Below the pieces are notes generated by a model, which ran no database searches, was not told the DNA's origin, and worked only from the letters and a program-made list of their open reading frames with translations. From the NCBI GenBank assembly GCA_036365515.1, contig CM070874.1, forward strand, positions 165,620,297 through 165,684,296: 64,000 nt of DNA, given 5' to 3'. A program made the translations under genes and the position numbers. Positions within the stretch are counted from its first letter, which is position 1, and the number at the start of each line of letters is the position of its first letter. Below, piece after piece: positions 33,223 through 45,717 of this stretch. This DNA is from Torymus aiolomorphi (lineage: Eukaryota > Arthropoda > Insecta > Hymenoptera > Torymidae).

Positions 33223-34888
33223 AAAATAGTATACAATACTTGGACCGAAAATTGGATTTCCGGCCCACGTATCGTAATATAATATTAATACATTTCTGAG
33301 AACAGTCATACAGTAGTTTCCGAAGGTTGTTTGCATTACCTGACTATCGATAATTGATTTCACAACTTTCGTTTGTTTGATTTGCAGTGAACAATTTGAA
33401 TGTACTTACTTACATATAATTTGTTCAGCATACAATGGCTCAAAGAAGTAAAAGACTTTTCCACTGGTATTTATTTGATTTCTTTTACAAAATCATAAAT
33501 ATTATTATTTTATAGATAATACACAGAAAAAATGTCTATACTTGCCTTATTTTATGCTTTCGCAGAAAGTTTTATATTAACAATATTATTATTTGTACAG
33601 TCATGAAAAAAATTATTACCATTTGTAGAGAGTGCTTATTGAATAGATTAGCCTAGAAGAATTAAAAGGACTAGACAAATTGTGTTGTTAGAACGTACTT
33701 AAAAAAATTAGCTTTTAAAAAACATGTTGATTTTGATAATGTTTTTGGTTCTTTTAAAAAACAAGTTGATTTTGATAAAGTTTTTGGTACTCAGTTTGAC
33801 GGATGTTGAGAGAGAGGGAGTGAAAAAGGGGAGGGAAAGAGAGGGAGGGAAAGACAGAGCGAGAGAGACAGGGGAGAAAGAGTGGGAGGGAGATAGATTA
33901 TACAGAAAAAACTCATACTTGCCTTATTTTACACTTTCGTAGAAAGTTTTATTAACAAATACTATTGGTTTTTTCTGATTGTTTTAAAATAGTATGTCAG
34001 GCATCTGGAAAGGAAAAAACTTGGACAGCCCACAGTTTGTGTAAATTGTGACCCGAGCCGAAGGCGAGTTTGGCAAACACGAGATGTGGGCTGGTCAATT
34101 TTAGTCCCGTGGAGCGTATATATACTATTTTTCCTCACATCGAGGCCGAAAATACAACATTTCCGTTTTTGCGCCCAGTGGGTATGAGCACCTTCGATCC
34201 GGTGTGAAAAAAAAAATATTTAGGTTATTATTAAAGTTCTTGGTACATATCAGCGTGACAGACGTTGAGGGAGAGAAGTAAGGAGGGAGAGAGCGAGGGA
34301 GAGGGAGCGCTGGTGGAGGGGGGATAATAATTACATTGTATATACTTCTAAGTTTTTACTTTAATAAAGAAATTCTTTTATAGAGATTTCGCAACTTTTT
34401 AAAGTGAAAATATATTTAACAATGTTTGTTAAAACATGTTAAGTATAAAACTGTACGTTAAGTGATTTTACAACTTTTTTTAAATTTGACTTTCAGTATC
34501 CGCGTGAATGAAATTGAATTAAAAAAAAAAAAAAAAATTTATTATTTATTCGTTGAATCCCTTTTTATAAAAGAAAACGTAAATAATTTTAAAGGATTAT
34601 ATACATTTCGGAAAATAATTCTTATGGGTTCGGAAAGAAATTTTTACGATTTTCAAAAGTTCTTATAGAAGGATTGTAAAGGTTTTGGAAAATAATTTTT
34701 CATTGCTTGCAAAAGTTTTTAAAAAATAGTCCAGATTTTGTAAATAATTTATCAAAAGATTTTTTAAAAGATCTAGTGATATAGTGATAGACGATTTTTG
34801 AAAATAAATTATACAACAATTTAATATTTAATTATAAATAATAATCATTCATATCTGTTGTAAAATTTTTTTTTTCAATAAAAATAGG

Positions 34889-35150
34889 TTTATTCTTTAG
34901 CATTATTGCATCATGACATGTATTCTACTTAATTATAATTATTATACAATAAAAACACTTTTTAGTAGTTCAATTTATACTTTAGGTAGTGTTGAAAAAA
35001 GAATTATACGCTTATAAGAAGTAGAGAATAAATTTGTCGACTGATAATTTCTTGCAACATGTTACGTGTGCTACATGAATAGTTTGATATTATTAATGCA
35101 ATAAATATTTTTTATAATTATATTTTACAGCTGTGGTATATATTATATTA
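34889..35150. other. AT-rich spacer
   Basis: Nothing recognised between palindrome A and the next MITE. Confidence 0.4.
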
Positions 35151-35708
35151 AAGGAGCAACACAAAAACAATATTTTGTGGAATCACATGAAAGGATGAAT
35201 GAAGTTGTATCCGATGGTCATTTTTTTTTTTTAATCAAAAACACGGTTTTTTCACTCTTTTGGCAGTTTTCATAGCTCGTAACTTTTTCTGTGATCTAAT
35301 TCCATCTTTATCCAGGTCACATTTTAAAGGTAACATTTTTAGGCACAACCGCTACTCGGGAGAGCCTTATAATTTCACCATAGCGAAAATTGTCTGACTT
35401 CAAAAACTGACAATTTAATAGAAGAAAAGTCTTTTTCACCCAAAATGAGTGCGTTTTAAGCGTTTTCTGTGATGCATGTATGTCTTTACGCCCGTACGTA
35501 CACATGTTGCTCGATTATCTCAAGGAATTTTCGACCGATTCCTTCGGAATTCCGGGAACATACTTAATACTCCTCTAATTATACCTAAGTGCTGGCCCTC
35601 TATTGAGAAAGATCGATGAAAATTCATGGACGCAGGTCGTAGGGCTAAATCAGACTGTCGTTACCGAATGCATCAGTATTGAGCTTTCTCCTTTTGTTTT
35701 GCTCCTTT
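35151..35708. mobile_element. Possible ~560-bp MITE
   Basis: AAAGGAGCAACACAAAA at 35151 is mirrored by TTTTGTTTTGCTCCTTT at about 35692-35708. The inverted ends are only ~17 bp and no clear duplication is seen, so this is tentative. No gene inside. Confidence 0.4.
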
Positions 35709-35726
35709 TGTCGGTATTAGTATATA

Positions 35727-37475
35727 CACGGTGACCCATTTTAATCGCCGCACCCGGATTTCTCGGAATCTAAGCCAGATAGAGAAAAATTGTTCAGACA
35801 AAAGTTATAGGGGACAAAGGGGGCCACATAATGGCGCTAACGTCTTTGACCTTGAACTTGACCTTTGAGGTTATTTCAAGGTCAAAATGGTTTTTTCATA
35901 TGGAAACACCTAGTTTTGACCCCGGATTCGGAAAGAGCGGGAAATTTTACTTTCAAAATCATATTGAGAAATTTTTTCCAAGGTCATTTCAAGGTCAAAT
36001 CTAGGTCAAACTCAGAAAAGTCCGTTTAAAATCGTTTTTTTCCATGAACCACAGGCTAAGCTGGTTCAAATTGATCGTAAGCTTAATAGAGGAACCCACA
36101 CACCCAAAACTTACACATCCTAGTAAACAAAACTCAAACTCGCACATCCTAACCCCATACACTTCATGCCCTCACATGCTGAACTGTTACACCCCGGTCC
36201 CACAACCATACCCTACACCCCCAGTCCCACACATCCCTACCCCACGCATGCTAATCCCATACACCCCAAACCCACTCATCCTGAACCCTGAAAAATTTTT
36301 CTCAAGGGCAAAATGATATTTTAACGGAAACTTTAAGATCGTTGAAGCTTCTTTTATAAATGTATTAACCTTACTTTTTGCGCTACCCAGAAGCATCGAC
36401 GTGGACATAGTAAGGATTGTTTCCTTTGGGGTGCTTAATTAAGGTCCGATTAACTGGCCTGCTTGCTCACCCGATCTTACATCACCAGATTTCTATTTAT
36501 GGGGGTATTTAAAAAATGCTGTTTTTGAGCAACAACCCAGTACAAGAGCAGATATGCAGGATAGGATTCATCGAGCATGCGCTGCCATTCCGAGACAAAC
36601 TTTGCAGAACACAGTTCGCCATTTTCAAAGGCGCTTGACTATGTGCCTTGAAGCAAATGGTCGTCATTTCGAACACTTGCTTCGAGGTTAAATAAAAATT
36701 TATTTACATTAGTGAGAGGCGAGGGGACTCACTATAATCAAGCACCCGGAACAGTGAGAGGCAAGGGCACTCACTTTAATTAAGCACCCCAAAGGGAACA
36801 ATCCTTACTACGTCCACGTCGTTGTTTCTGGGTAGCGCAAAAAGTAAGGTTAATACATTTATAAAAGAAGCTTCAACGATCTTAAAGTTTCCGTTAAAAA
36901 ATCATGTTGCCCTTGAGAAAAATTTTTCAGGGTTCAGGATGAGTGGGATTAGCATGCGTGGGGTAGGGAAGTGTGGGACTGGGGTGTGGGGTATGGTTGT
37001 GGGACCGGGGTGTAACAGTTCGGCATGTGAGGGCATGAAGTGTATGGGGTTAGGATGTGCGAGTTTGGGTTTTGTTTACTAGGATGTGTAAGTTTTGGGT
37101 GTGTGGGTTCCTCTATTAAGCCTACGATCAATTTGAACCAGCTTAGCCTGTGGTTGATGGAAAAAAACGATTTTAAACGGACTTTTCTGAGTTTGACCTA
37201 GATTTGATCTTGAAATGACCTTGGAAAAAATTTCTCAATATGATTTTGAACGTAAAATTTCCCGCTCTTTCCGAATCCGGGATCAAAACTAGATGTTTCC
37301 ATATGAAAAAACCACTTTGACCTTGAAATAACCTCAAAGGTCAAGTTCAAGGTCAAAGACGTTAGCGCCATTATGTGGCCCCCTTTGTCCCCTATAACTT
37401 TTGTCTGAACCATTTTTCTCTATCTGGCTTAAGTTCCGAGAAATCCGGGTGCGGCGATTAAAATGGGTCATCGTG
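35727..37475. mobile_element. Tc1/mariner-type foldback element with long arms
   Basis: The ends CACGGTGACCCATTTTAATC (35727) and GATTAAAATGGGTCATCGTG (37475) are flanked by TA. Arms run 35727-36440 and 36780-37475, nearly identical inverted copies that include a CCCACA/CATCC-rich block and several GGTCAAGGTCAAA-type words. The ~340-bp loop contains a transposase end fragment. This looks like a deletion derivative of an autonomous element. Confidence 0.85.
36443..36691 (+). pseudogene. C-terminal fragment of a Tc1/mariner-class (DDE_3) transposase
   Basis: Open from GPINWP through SPDLTSPDFYLWGYLKN, then a helical tail (IHRACAAIPRQTLQN, then GRHFEHLL) to the TAA at 36689-36691. The SPDLTPLDFFLWG-type motif holds the third catalytic acidic residue of this transposase class. 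Everything upstream (first two catalytic residues and the DNA-binding part) is missing. Confidence 0.85.
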
Positions 37476-38109
37476 TATATGCATATGTACCGCGAGTATT
37501 TTTTTTTTGTAATTAAGATTGTGTAGGTATGTGTAGTTTGGAACACCCCTCAGTCCGTAAGCAGCTTATAGTCTTCACCTTCCATCAAAATAGTATAAAA
37601 TTGAACTACATTTTTATCAAATACAACAGTTATGGATAACATTAAAACAAAATTTTTTTTTCATATAATATTTTCATAAATAAAAATGAAAACGATTATT
37701 ATAATTATGATTCAAATTATGAAATATATTTATATATGTTATTAAAAATATATTTATATATGTAGAATGAAAACGCAAACCTACAAAAAAGAATAAATAA
37801 ATGTGTAAAAGTAAATGGACAATTTTGATTTAAATTTTACTGCAGATGTATTTATGTTTATTTTAATGATAAAAACGTTTAATGAAGTATTAACATTTTT
37901 GCAATAATGAAAGTATAAGATTCTTCTGAGCACTGCCGTCGTGTCTATTATGTAAAAACGAAGTTTTTACATAGGAAAGCGGCGGGCGACGAGCGAAGCG
38001 AGGAGCAGGTGTGCGTGGGGGGGGGGGGATCGGCCCCCCTAGTTTACAAATTTTTTAGCCTTTGCATTCGCCTTAAGCATATTTTGAATGGTGTTCTGTC
38101 AAGTATAAA
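37476..38109. other. AT-rich spacer with a small hairpin
   Basis: ATGTAAAAAC-GAA-GTTTTTACAT near 37954-37976 can form a hairpin. It is followed by a GCGAAGCGAGGAGCAG stretch and a run of 11 G near 38019. No gene. Confidence 0.5.
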
Positions 38110-38235
38110 TTCCCTATTGAAAAATATCGCGCGATTATCGTGCGATGAAACGCGCAACTAATCGCGCGATGATAGTGCCAGTTTGTTTGTGTCAATTTTC
38201 TGGCGTGATAATCGCGCGATAATCGCGCGAGTTAG
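38110..38235. repeat. CGCGCGAT-rich repeat, inverted copy at ~58140-58215
   Basis: Repeated ATCGCGCGAT words plus GTGCCAGTTT and TTTTCTGGCG. The same features occur in opposite orientation at about 58140-58215, 20 kb away, bracketing palindrome B and the LTR element. Confidence 0.6.
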
Positions 38236-38574
38236 CCGAAATTCAACATTAAAAAATAAGTTTTATTTTCGCAACTGTGTACGTGCTTGCATAATTGACA
38301 AACATTATGACTGTAAATGTATCAGTGCGTAACTGCAGTGTTAATGTACGTGTGAGTATGTGACTCACACTCGGTAGACATTGATTCTCTTGGATCGTGC
38401 TTACTGAATTTTAAAATCCTGTAATTCTATTGGACAATTCAAGTGTAGCCATTAACTTTAAATGCGATAGCAGAATTTTTAAATTTATCAGGCGCGTTCT
38501 ACAAGAATCAGTCTATCAAGAAGTGTACATATACGCATGTGTACACTTATATCAGAACGTGCACGCCCTGTTAA

Positions 38575-38965
38575 AAAAAATCAGCTAAAAAAATAGCTAA
38601 AAACAACAGCTAAAAGATATAGCTATATCGACCTGAAATACTGCTGTATTTCCTTGGATATTTAGTTCTATTTTTTATCTGAAAATTTAGCTAAAATTTT
38701 TAGCTGTAAATCCACCTGTCAACAACCGGAAATTTAGCTAAAATCCACCTATGAATAACTGGAAATCCAGTTATATATTTAGTGGCATGGAAATTTCCAG
38801 CTACTAATAGGTAAAAATTTAGTTAATTTTTCACTTGTAAATATACCTATAAATTTATTATTAAATGGAAATATAGGTAGATTGAAAAGTGAAAATATAG
38901 CTATATTTTTTAGCTACAAATAGAGCTATATTTTATTCTCGATTTCGCCATATTTTTTAGCTGTA
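38575..38965. repeat. Cluster of TTTAGCTAAA-type words
   Basis: About twenty occurrences of AGCTAAAA, TTTTAGCT, TAGCTATA or their near variants lie in 390 bp, in both orientations with irregular spacing. Function unknown. Confidence 0.7.
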
Positions 38966-39349
38966 AATCAATGTATTAATATGGATTGGATTGTTAATTT
39001 CATTTTATGTTATAATAACAATATTTACAGATCATATCTGTTTAACATAGGTATATTGAAAAAGATATATTTATATACATAATATTACTATTTAAAACTA
39101 AAAAGAACTTTTCTGCTTCAAAATATATTCAAATATATATTTGAGCCGTTATTTACATGGTTTAAATACTGTTGGCGTACCCCAGATCACCCATACACAC
39201 TATAAGTACACTAGCGTGTTGACATGAACGACGCCTGAGTTGAAATTATCCAAAATGTCCTTTTCATGATTTGATATGTATGGTTTGCAAGTGATATTAA
39301 CAAGTGATACTTAATTATTATCATATACCATTGAATTAGGAAAAAATCC

Positions 39350-39660
39350 ACACAGAGAAAAATTTATTTGTAAACATCACTGTGTTTATAAGAAAATTTA
39401 TTATTTTATAGCGCAGGGACACACTCGACATGTGGGATTTTTACTGTTTGAAACAGTAATTTTTATGATTTTCGTAGCAAATTTTTCTTTTTAAATAATA
39501 ATTTTTATTATTTTTGTAGCAAATTTTACTATTTGAAATAGTAATTTTTATTATTTTTCAGCCGTCATAAAAAGTACTATTTCAAATAGTAAAAATCTCA
39601 TATGTCGAGTGTGTCCCAGTGCTATTATAAAAAATAATATATTTTTCTCCATGTCTGTAA
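39350..39660. mobile_element. ~300-bp foldback MITE
   Basis: TAGCGCAGGGACACACTCGA (39409) is mirrored by TCGAGTGTGTCCCAGTGCTA (about 39605-39624). Outer arms with CACAGAGAAAAATTTAT and its partner extend it. Internal ACTATTTGAAATAGT palindromes. Confidence 0.75.
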
Positions 39661-41223
39661 TAAATATTATTTTGTTTTAAATTTACTGCTAAGTTTCCTC
39701 CTTCACTGTAAGTTATATAACAATAACTTGTACTTGTACCCTAGTATGAAGGAACACTGACATTTCATAACTTTGCACCTCTGCCAATTTAGAGAAAGTA
39801 GAAACGATGGTCAACGAGTCTCGTGCTCGCGCTACTCGATGCTGACCCACGATAGCAAAATCACACGAGGCCGGCGCCGAGCGCGCCCACGTGTACACGA
39901 TATTAGCAGCTATCAAGAACAGTCATGATAGCGACGGCGACAGCGCGAGGAGGCGACGTCTTGGCGATGATGTCCCCCGATGAAAGAACTCAGCTAAAAT
40001 TTTACCCCCAGTCTCATATAACAAAATAAAGTAAAAAGTATCTTACAAAATTTGAGTCCTCACTAGTCTTGGTGAATTCACATATACTTATAACAGCACT
40101 TTACATATGAAAGAGTATTTAAATGTGGATGGCTTTACTAGTTTATTAATTATAATCGATTTTTAAATAAATTGTTTGTACATTAATTATTATTTCTTAT
40201 AATTGAAGTTTTTTCTCCACCACTCACTGATGTACTGTGAGGTATATTTAAAAATTTTTTTAATATATTTATTAATTTTGTTATTTAGTAAATATTGTGT
40301 ACTTATGGGTACAGTCTTTAGGCTGTAATTATAGGCACATCTTCTTTGAGATCCACAATTTAGTTGCTCGTTGATAGATTTAAGACTTGGGTGGCCTTAG
40401 CGTAGGAAATATATTTGGACCCAATGAACTAAATAATATTGTAGATAACTTATACGAAAGAACCAAAATCAACCTTGATTGTGTTTAAATTGTAGCTAAA
40501 GATACTAAGTACCTATAAGCATACAAAATTTTGTAATTACATAGAATATTTTGTATAATCATAGGTAGTACCTTTAGTTACAACTTTTATTACTCGATAA
40601 GTCACTTATGTGCTTGGCTGACTTTATCGCAGGAAACATTGGGACCGTATGGACAAAATGACTTGATTCATATTTGACTATAATAGTTATGGCTTGTACG
40701 TATTGCTTTTTTCAAATAAAATTTATATTTAACATGATATTTTTACAAAATCATACATTTTCTTTTAATTTAAAGCAATGTTTTCAAAAACGTACTTAAC
40801 TATTACGGTCACAAAGAATCATATCAAATATGATGCCATTTGGTCCATTGAGTTCAAATATGTCCAGCGGTAAAGTCACCCAGCCTATATAAATGTGGAT
40901 TTTTTATGATAAATTATGGTATTAATTTATTTATATTATGACCAGTTCTATTTATAAATTAATAATGTGGAAGAGTTAAAATTATATGATTAATCATATT
41001 AAAGAGGATTGACATGTGCGTAGCTGGGGCTATAATTTTCTTAATGTTATATTTATGCTTTGCAAGTATATTATATATAACACTATACAAGTTATTGTTA
41101 AAAAATTTACAATGAAAGAAGAAACCCATACATTATTGCTAAATGCTACTTGATCATTGAAATATAGCTTACAGCTTGTTTGCTAAAGGCAGCAGTAAAT
41201 TTAGGACAAATATATTATATTTA

Positions 41224-42517
41224 CGAGGGTCATTTGATAAGTACCTAGCCTACAAATGAAAACACCAAAATTTTACAAAAAATAAAATTTATTTTTCAAT
41301 GTAGTCTCCTTTTAGTTGAATACACTTGGTCCAGCGGTGTTCCAATTTTTTTTACCCCGTTGAAAAAAATGTTTTCTCTTGGTTTGCAAAATAGGCCTCC
41401 GTGGCGGCGATTATTTCGTTATTGGAGTGGAATCTCTTCCCGGCGAGCGAATTTTTTAGGTTCGGAAACAAAAAAAAGTCGCATGGAGCCAAATCTGGAG
41501 AATACGGTGGATGGGGCAGCAGTTCGTAGCGTAATTCGACCAATTTAGCCGTGGCGAGTGCAGAAGTGTGAGCCGGTGCATTATCGTGGTGGAAAAGCAC
41601 TTTCTTTTTAGACAAATGGGGCCGTTTTTCTTCTAACACAGCGTCAAATCGGCTCAATAGTTCGGCGTAGTACTGCCCTGTGATCGTTTTGCCCTTCTCC
41701 AGATAGTCAATAAAAATCACACCTTGAGAATCCCAGAAAACAGTGGCCATCACCTTTCCGGCCGACGGGACCGTCTTCGCCTTCTTCGGAGCAGGTTCAC
41801 CGGGTAAGGTCCACTGTTTTGACTGCTCCTTGGTCTCTGGAGTGTAGTAGTGAATCCATGTTTCGTCGACGGTCACGTAACGACGCAAAAACTCTTTTGG
41901 ATTGCGATTAAACAGCTCCATACAGTGCTCTGAACTGGTCACACGGATGCGCTTGTTGTCTGCAGTCAGCAAACGCGGCACCCACCTTGCTGACAGCTTC
42001 CTCATGCCTAAAATCTCATGTAGGATATGCCACACGCGTTCTTCTGAGATGCCTACTATCGCAGCTATCTCGTGCACCTTTAATCGGCGGTCTGACAAAA
42101 CGATATCGTGTATTTTTGTCACGTTCTCCTCCGTAGTGGCTGTTTTCGAAGCACCTGGGCGTGGATCATCAAAAACCGACGTACGACCACGTTGAAACTC
42201 GTTATACCAAAATTTAACGGTCGCCATCGAAGGAGAAGCATCCCCATTCACTGCATCCAAGCGTTTTTTAATTTCACTGCGCGATTTCCCTTCCAAAAAC
42301 AAGAATCGAATCACCGACCGATATTGTTCTTTCTCCATTTTTTCAAAAATCAACGGAAACATTTGCTTTCACACGCTCTCAAAAATAAACTACAACTCCG
42401 ATCCGGCTGAAATTTCGTCTGTAACCGTTTACAGGAAGATACTGCACTGTAGTGTATTTCTGGTGCGATAGTGGCACCATCTGGCGGTGAGGCTAGGTAC
42501 TTGTCAAATCACCCTCG
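41224..42517 (-). mobile_element. mariner copy 2
   Basis: Same ends and same 1294-bp length as copy 1, TA at 41222-41223 and 42518-42519. The opposite arm of palindrome B gives the empty site (TTTATAACAT), confirming a TA duplication. Confidence 0.95.
41352..42362 (-). pseudogene. mariner transposase, copy 2, cut short by a nonsense codon
   Basis: 336 codons, nearly identical to copy 1, with all D,D34D residues present (TVDETW, HHDNAPAH, YSPDLAPCD). A TTA-to-TAA change just after FFSTG removes the last ~21 residues, including the KLEHRW region and the GDYIEK end. Whether the shortened protein keeps activity is unknown. The few differences from copy 1 suggest recent origin from a common source. 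Confidence 0.93.
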
Positions 42518-44377
42518 TATAACATAACCTTTTACAAACTGTAAGCTATAGTTTAATGATTAAATAAAATTTAGCAATACTGTATGTGACAGGACAGAAG
42601 CAAAAATACATATAAGTGTTCGGGCTTACCCAGATATAAACCTGGGGAACATAATCTCAGCGATGACAGCATGAGCACGGACAGCAGCAGGTCTTTCTAA
42701 ACGCAGAAGCAACAATGACCACTCCCTCACGTTCGAACTTTCGTCGTCATTAGTCGTAACTCCTAATACATGAAGCGCGAACGCGCCGGTTGCCACACGT
42801 TGTTCCTTGTTCGATGACTACCACGCACATGTATAATTAGTCACTAGAGTGGGAGGAAGAGAGAGGGGCGCCTTCGAAAGTCCAGGTGTGCAGCAGTCAG
42901 CCAGAGTTCGAACGTAAGTGAGTAGTCATTGTGGCTTCAACTTTAAGAAAGACCTGCTGCTGTCCGTGCTCGTGCTGTCATCCCTGAGGTTATGTTCCCC
43001 AGGTTTATATCTAGGTAAGCCTATACACTTTTATGTATTTTTGCTTCTGTCCTGTCTCATACAGTATTGCTTACAGTATAGCTTACAGTTTGTTAAAGGT
43101 TATGTTATAAATAAAATATAATTGTTCTAACTGTACTGCTGCATTTAGCATACAAGCTGTAAGCTACATTTTAATGATCAAGTAGCATTGAGCAATAATG
43201 CATGGGTTTCTTCTTTCATTGTAAATTTTTTAACAATAACTTGTATAGTGTTATATATAAAATACTTGCAAAGCATAAATATAACATTAAGAAGATTACA
43301 GCCCCAGCTACGCACATGTCAATGCTCTTTAATATGATTAATCATATAATTTTAACTCTTTCACATTATTAATTTATAAATAGAACTGGTCATAATATAA
43401 ATAAATTAATACCATAATTTATTATAAAATATCCACATTTATATAGGCTGGGTGACTTTACCGCTGGACATATTTGTACTCAATGGACCAAATGGCATCA
43501 TATTTGATATGATTCTTTGTGACCGTAATGGTTAAGTATGTTTTTGAAAACATTGTCTTAAATTAAAAGAAAATATATGATTTGGTAAAAATATCATGAT
43601 AAATATAAATTTTATTTGAAAAAAGCAATACGTACAAGCCATAACTATTATAGTCAAATATGAATCAAGTCATTTTGTCCATACGGTCCCAATGTTTCCT
43701 GCGATAAAGTCAGCCAAGCACATAAGTGACTTATCGAGTAATAAAAGTTGTAACTAAAGGTACTACCTATGATTATACAAAATATTCTATGTAATTACAA
43801 AATTTTGTATGCTTATAGGTACTTAGTATCTTTAGCTACAATTTAAACACAATCAAGGTTGATTTTGGTTCTTTCGTATAAGTTATCTACAATATTATTT
43901 AGTTCATTGGGTCCAAATATATTTCCTACGCTAAGGCCACCCAAGTCTTAAATCTATCAACGAGCAACTAAATTGTGGATCTCAAAGAAGATGTGCCTAT
44001 AATTACACCCTAAAGACTGCACCTATAAGTACACAATATTTACTAAATAACAAAATTAATAAATATATTAAAAAAATTTTTAAATATACCTTACAGTACA
44101 TCAGTGAGTGGTGGAGAAAAAACTTCAATTATAAGAAATAATAATTAATGTACAAACAATTTATTTAAAAATCGATTATAATTAATAAACTAGTAAAGCC
44201 ATCCACATTTAAATACTCTTTCATATGTAAAGTGCTGTTATAAGTATATGTGAATTCACCAAGACTAGTGAGGACTCAAATTTTGTAAGATACTTTTTAC
44301 TTTATTTTGTTATATGAGACTGTGGGTAAAATTTTAGCTGAGTTCTGTCAACGGGGACATCATCGCCAAGACGTCGC

Positions 44378-45628
44378 ACAGTGGGCGGAAACGTCAAAGA
44401 AATGGTCAAAATATCGGCTTCACGTGAATTTTGCATGAAAACTATTAATGACAGCAGATTTGGACTCCTTTTATAGAATTTTCTCAGAAGCCGTTTCCCC
44501 CGAATATCTGTATAATGATTATTAACATGAAATCGTTCCAGTTTTAGAGCATTATCACGAAAATATGGTATACCTGTTCAGTTGACACATATTAGACGAT
44601 CACCTATGGGGTTTTCATACATATGCATATGGATTTACATGTTTTCCTAACTACTTATCTAAAAAATGGTATTACGTTTGTAAATGTAATATATTTTAAT
44701 AATTTCATTAAACAAATTATGGCAAAATCTAACCTTTGAAGATAATGATCTCCGATTTATTTGTTTTTTGTGAAAAATTACCAAAGTTATACGTTGTACG
44801 TCACTTAAATTATTATAAACAATCATTAAATGTTATAGTTGTCTTTATAAAAATGTTAGGCTCAGTACTGAGAGTTGCGCGTGTTTACATACAGCAAGGT
44901 GTCGAAGAATTTGTACATAAACAAGACGATTATATGTCAACGCTAAGGTGCTCTCAATAACGCGATACTTTCCCTAAAAAGCTTAAATCACAAATCATTG
45001 TCTCAAAAAAGTTGAATATTGACCTATTTCGTTTAAAGAAATTATTTAAATAAATTAATTTAATAAAACTGATACCAGATCCGGTATTAAAAACTCCAAA
45101 ATCTGTAAATGTATATATCTTTTTTATGCGACGGGGTTAATACCACCTATTTGTGATTATAAAGACAACTATAACATTTAATGATTGTTTATAATAATTT
45201 AAGTGACGTACAACGTATAATTTTGGTAATTTTTCCCAAAAAAAATTAAATCAGAGATCATTATCTTTAATAGTTAGATTTTCCCATAATTTGTTAAAAA
45301 AATTATTTAAATATATTAGATTTACAAAAGTAATACCATTTTTTTAGATAAGTAGTTAGCAAAACTTGTAAATCCATATGTATATGTATGAAAACCTCAT
45401 GGGTGATTTTCTAATATACGTCAACTGAACAGGTAAATCGAATTTTCGCGATAATGCTCTAAAACTGCAACGATTTCATGTTAATAATCATTATACAGAT
45501 ATTTGGGGAAAACGGCCTCTGAATAAGTGCTATAAAAGCAGTCCAAATCTGCTGTATTTAATAGTTTTCATGCAAAATTCGCGTGAAGCCGACATTTTGA
45601 CCATTTTTTTGACGTTTCCGCCCACTGT
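44378..45628. mobile_element. 1.25-kb foldback element with ACAGTGGGCGGAA ends
   Basis: Arms at about 44378-44854 and 45152-45628 are inverted copies. The flanks share CGTCGC (44372-44377 and 45630-45635), and the left arm of palindrome B shows a single uninterrupted copy there. The duplication is thus 6 to 8 bp, with one uncertain base. No transposase. Confidence 0.8.
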
Positions 45629-45717
45629 CCGTCGCCTCCTCGCGCGGTTGCCGTCGATATCATGACTGTTCTTGATAGCTGCTAATATCGAGTACACGTG
45701 GGCGCGCTCGGCGCCGC

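Larger units (their letters stand above)
24829..34888. repeat. Large palindrome A (arms ~24829-31215 and ~31810-34888)
   Basis: The outer tips (poly-A next to TTTATAACAG at 24850, and its complement near 34860) and many internal blocks are collinear inverted copies. Examples are 25080-25250 with 34340-34530, 26160-26400 with 34130-34340, 29240-29400 with 33960-34120, 29880-30260 with 33283-33680 and 30700-31215 with 31810-32320. The centre is near 31.5 kb. The arms differ by insertions: left has ~900 bp at 25250-26160, the foldback 26400-29238 and local duplications; right has an insert at about 32321-33285. No transposase belonging to the palindrome itself is seen. Confidence 0.9.
39865..45716. 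repeat. Large palindrome B (arms ~39865-42740 and ~42905-45716)
   Basis: Collinear inverted blocks include 39976-41210 with 43130-44370, 42520-42740 with 42905-43110, and 39865-39960 with 45636-45716. The centre is near 42.83 kb, with a ~165-bp GC-richer loop. A mariner interrupts the left arm (41224-42517) and a foldback the right arm (44378-45628). Open frames inside the arms (for example 44736-44960) have no recognised content. Confidence 0.9.
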
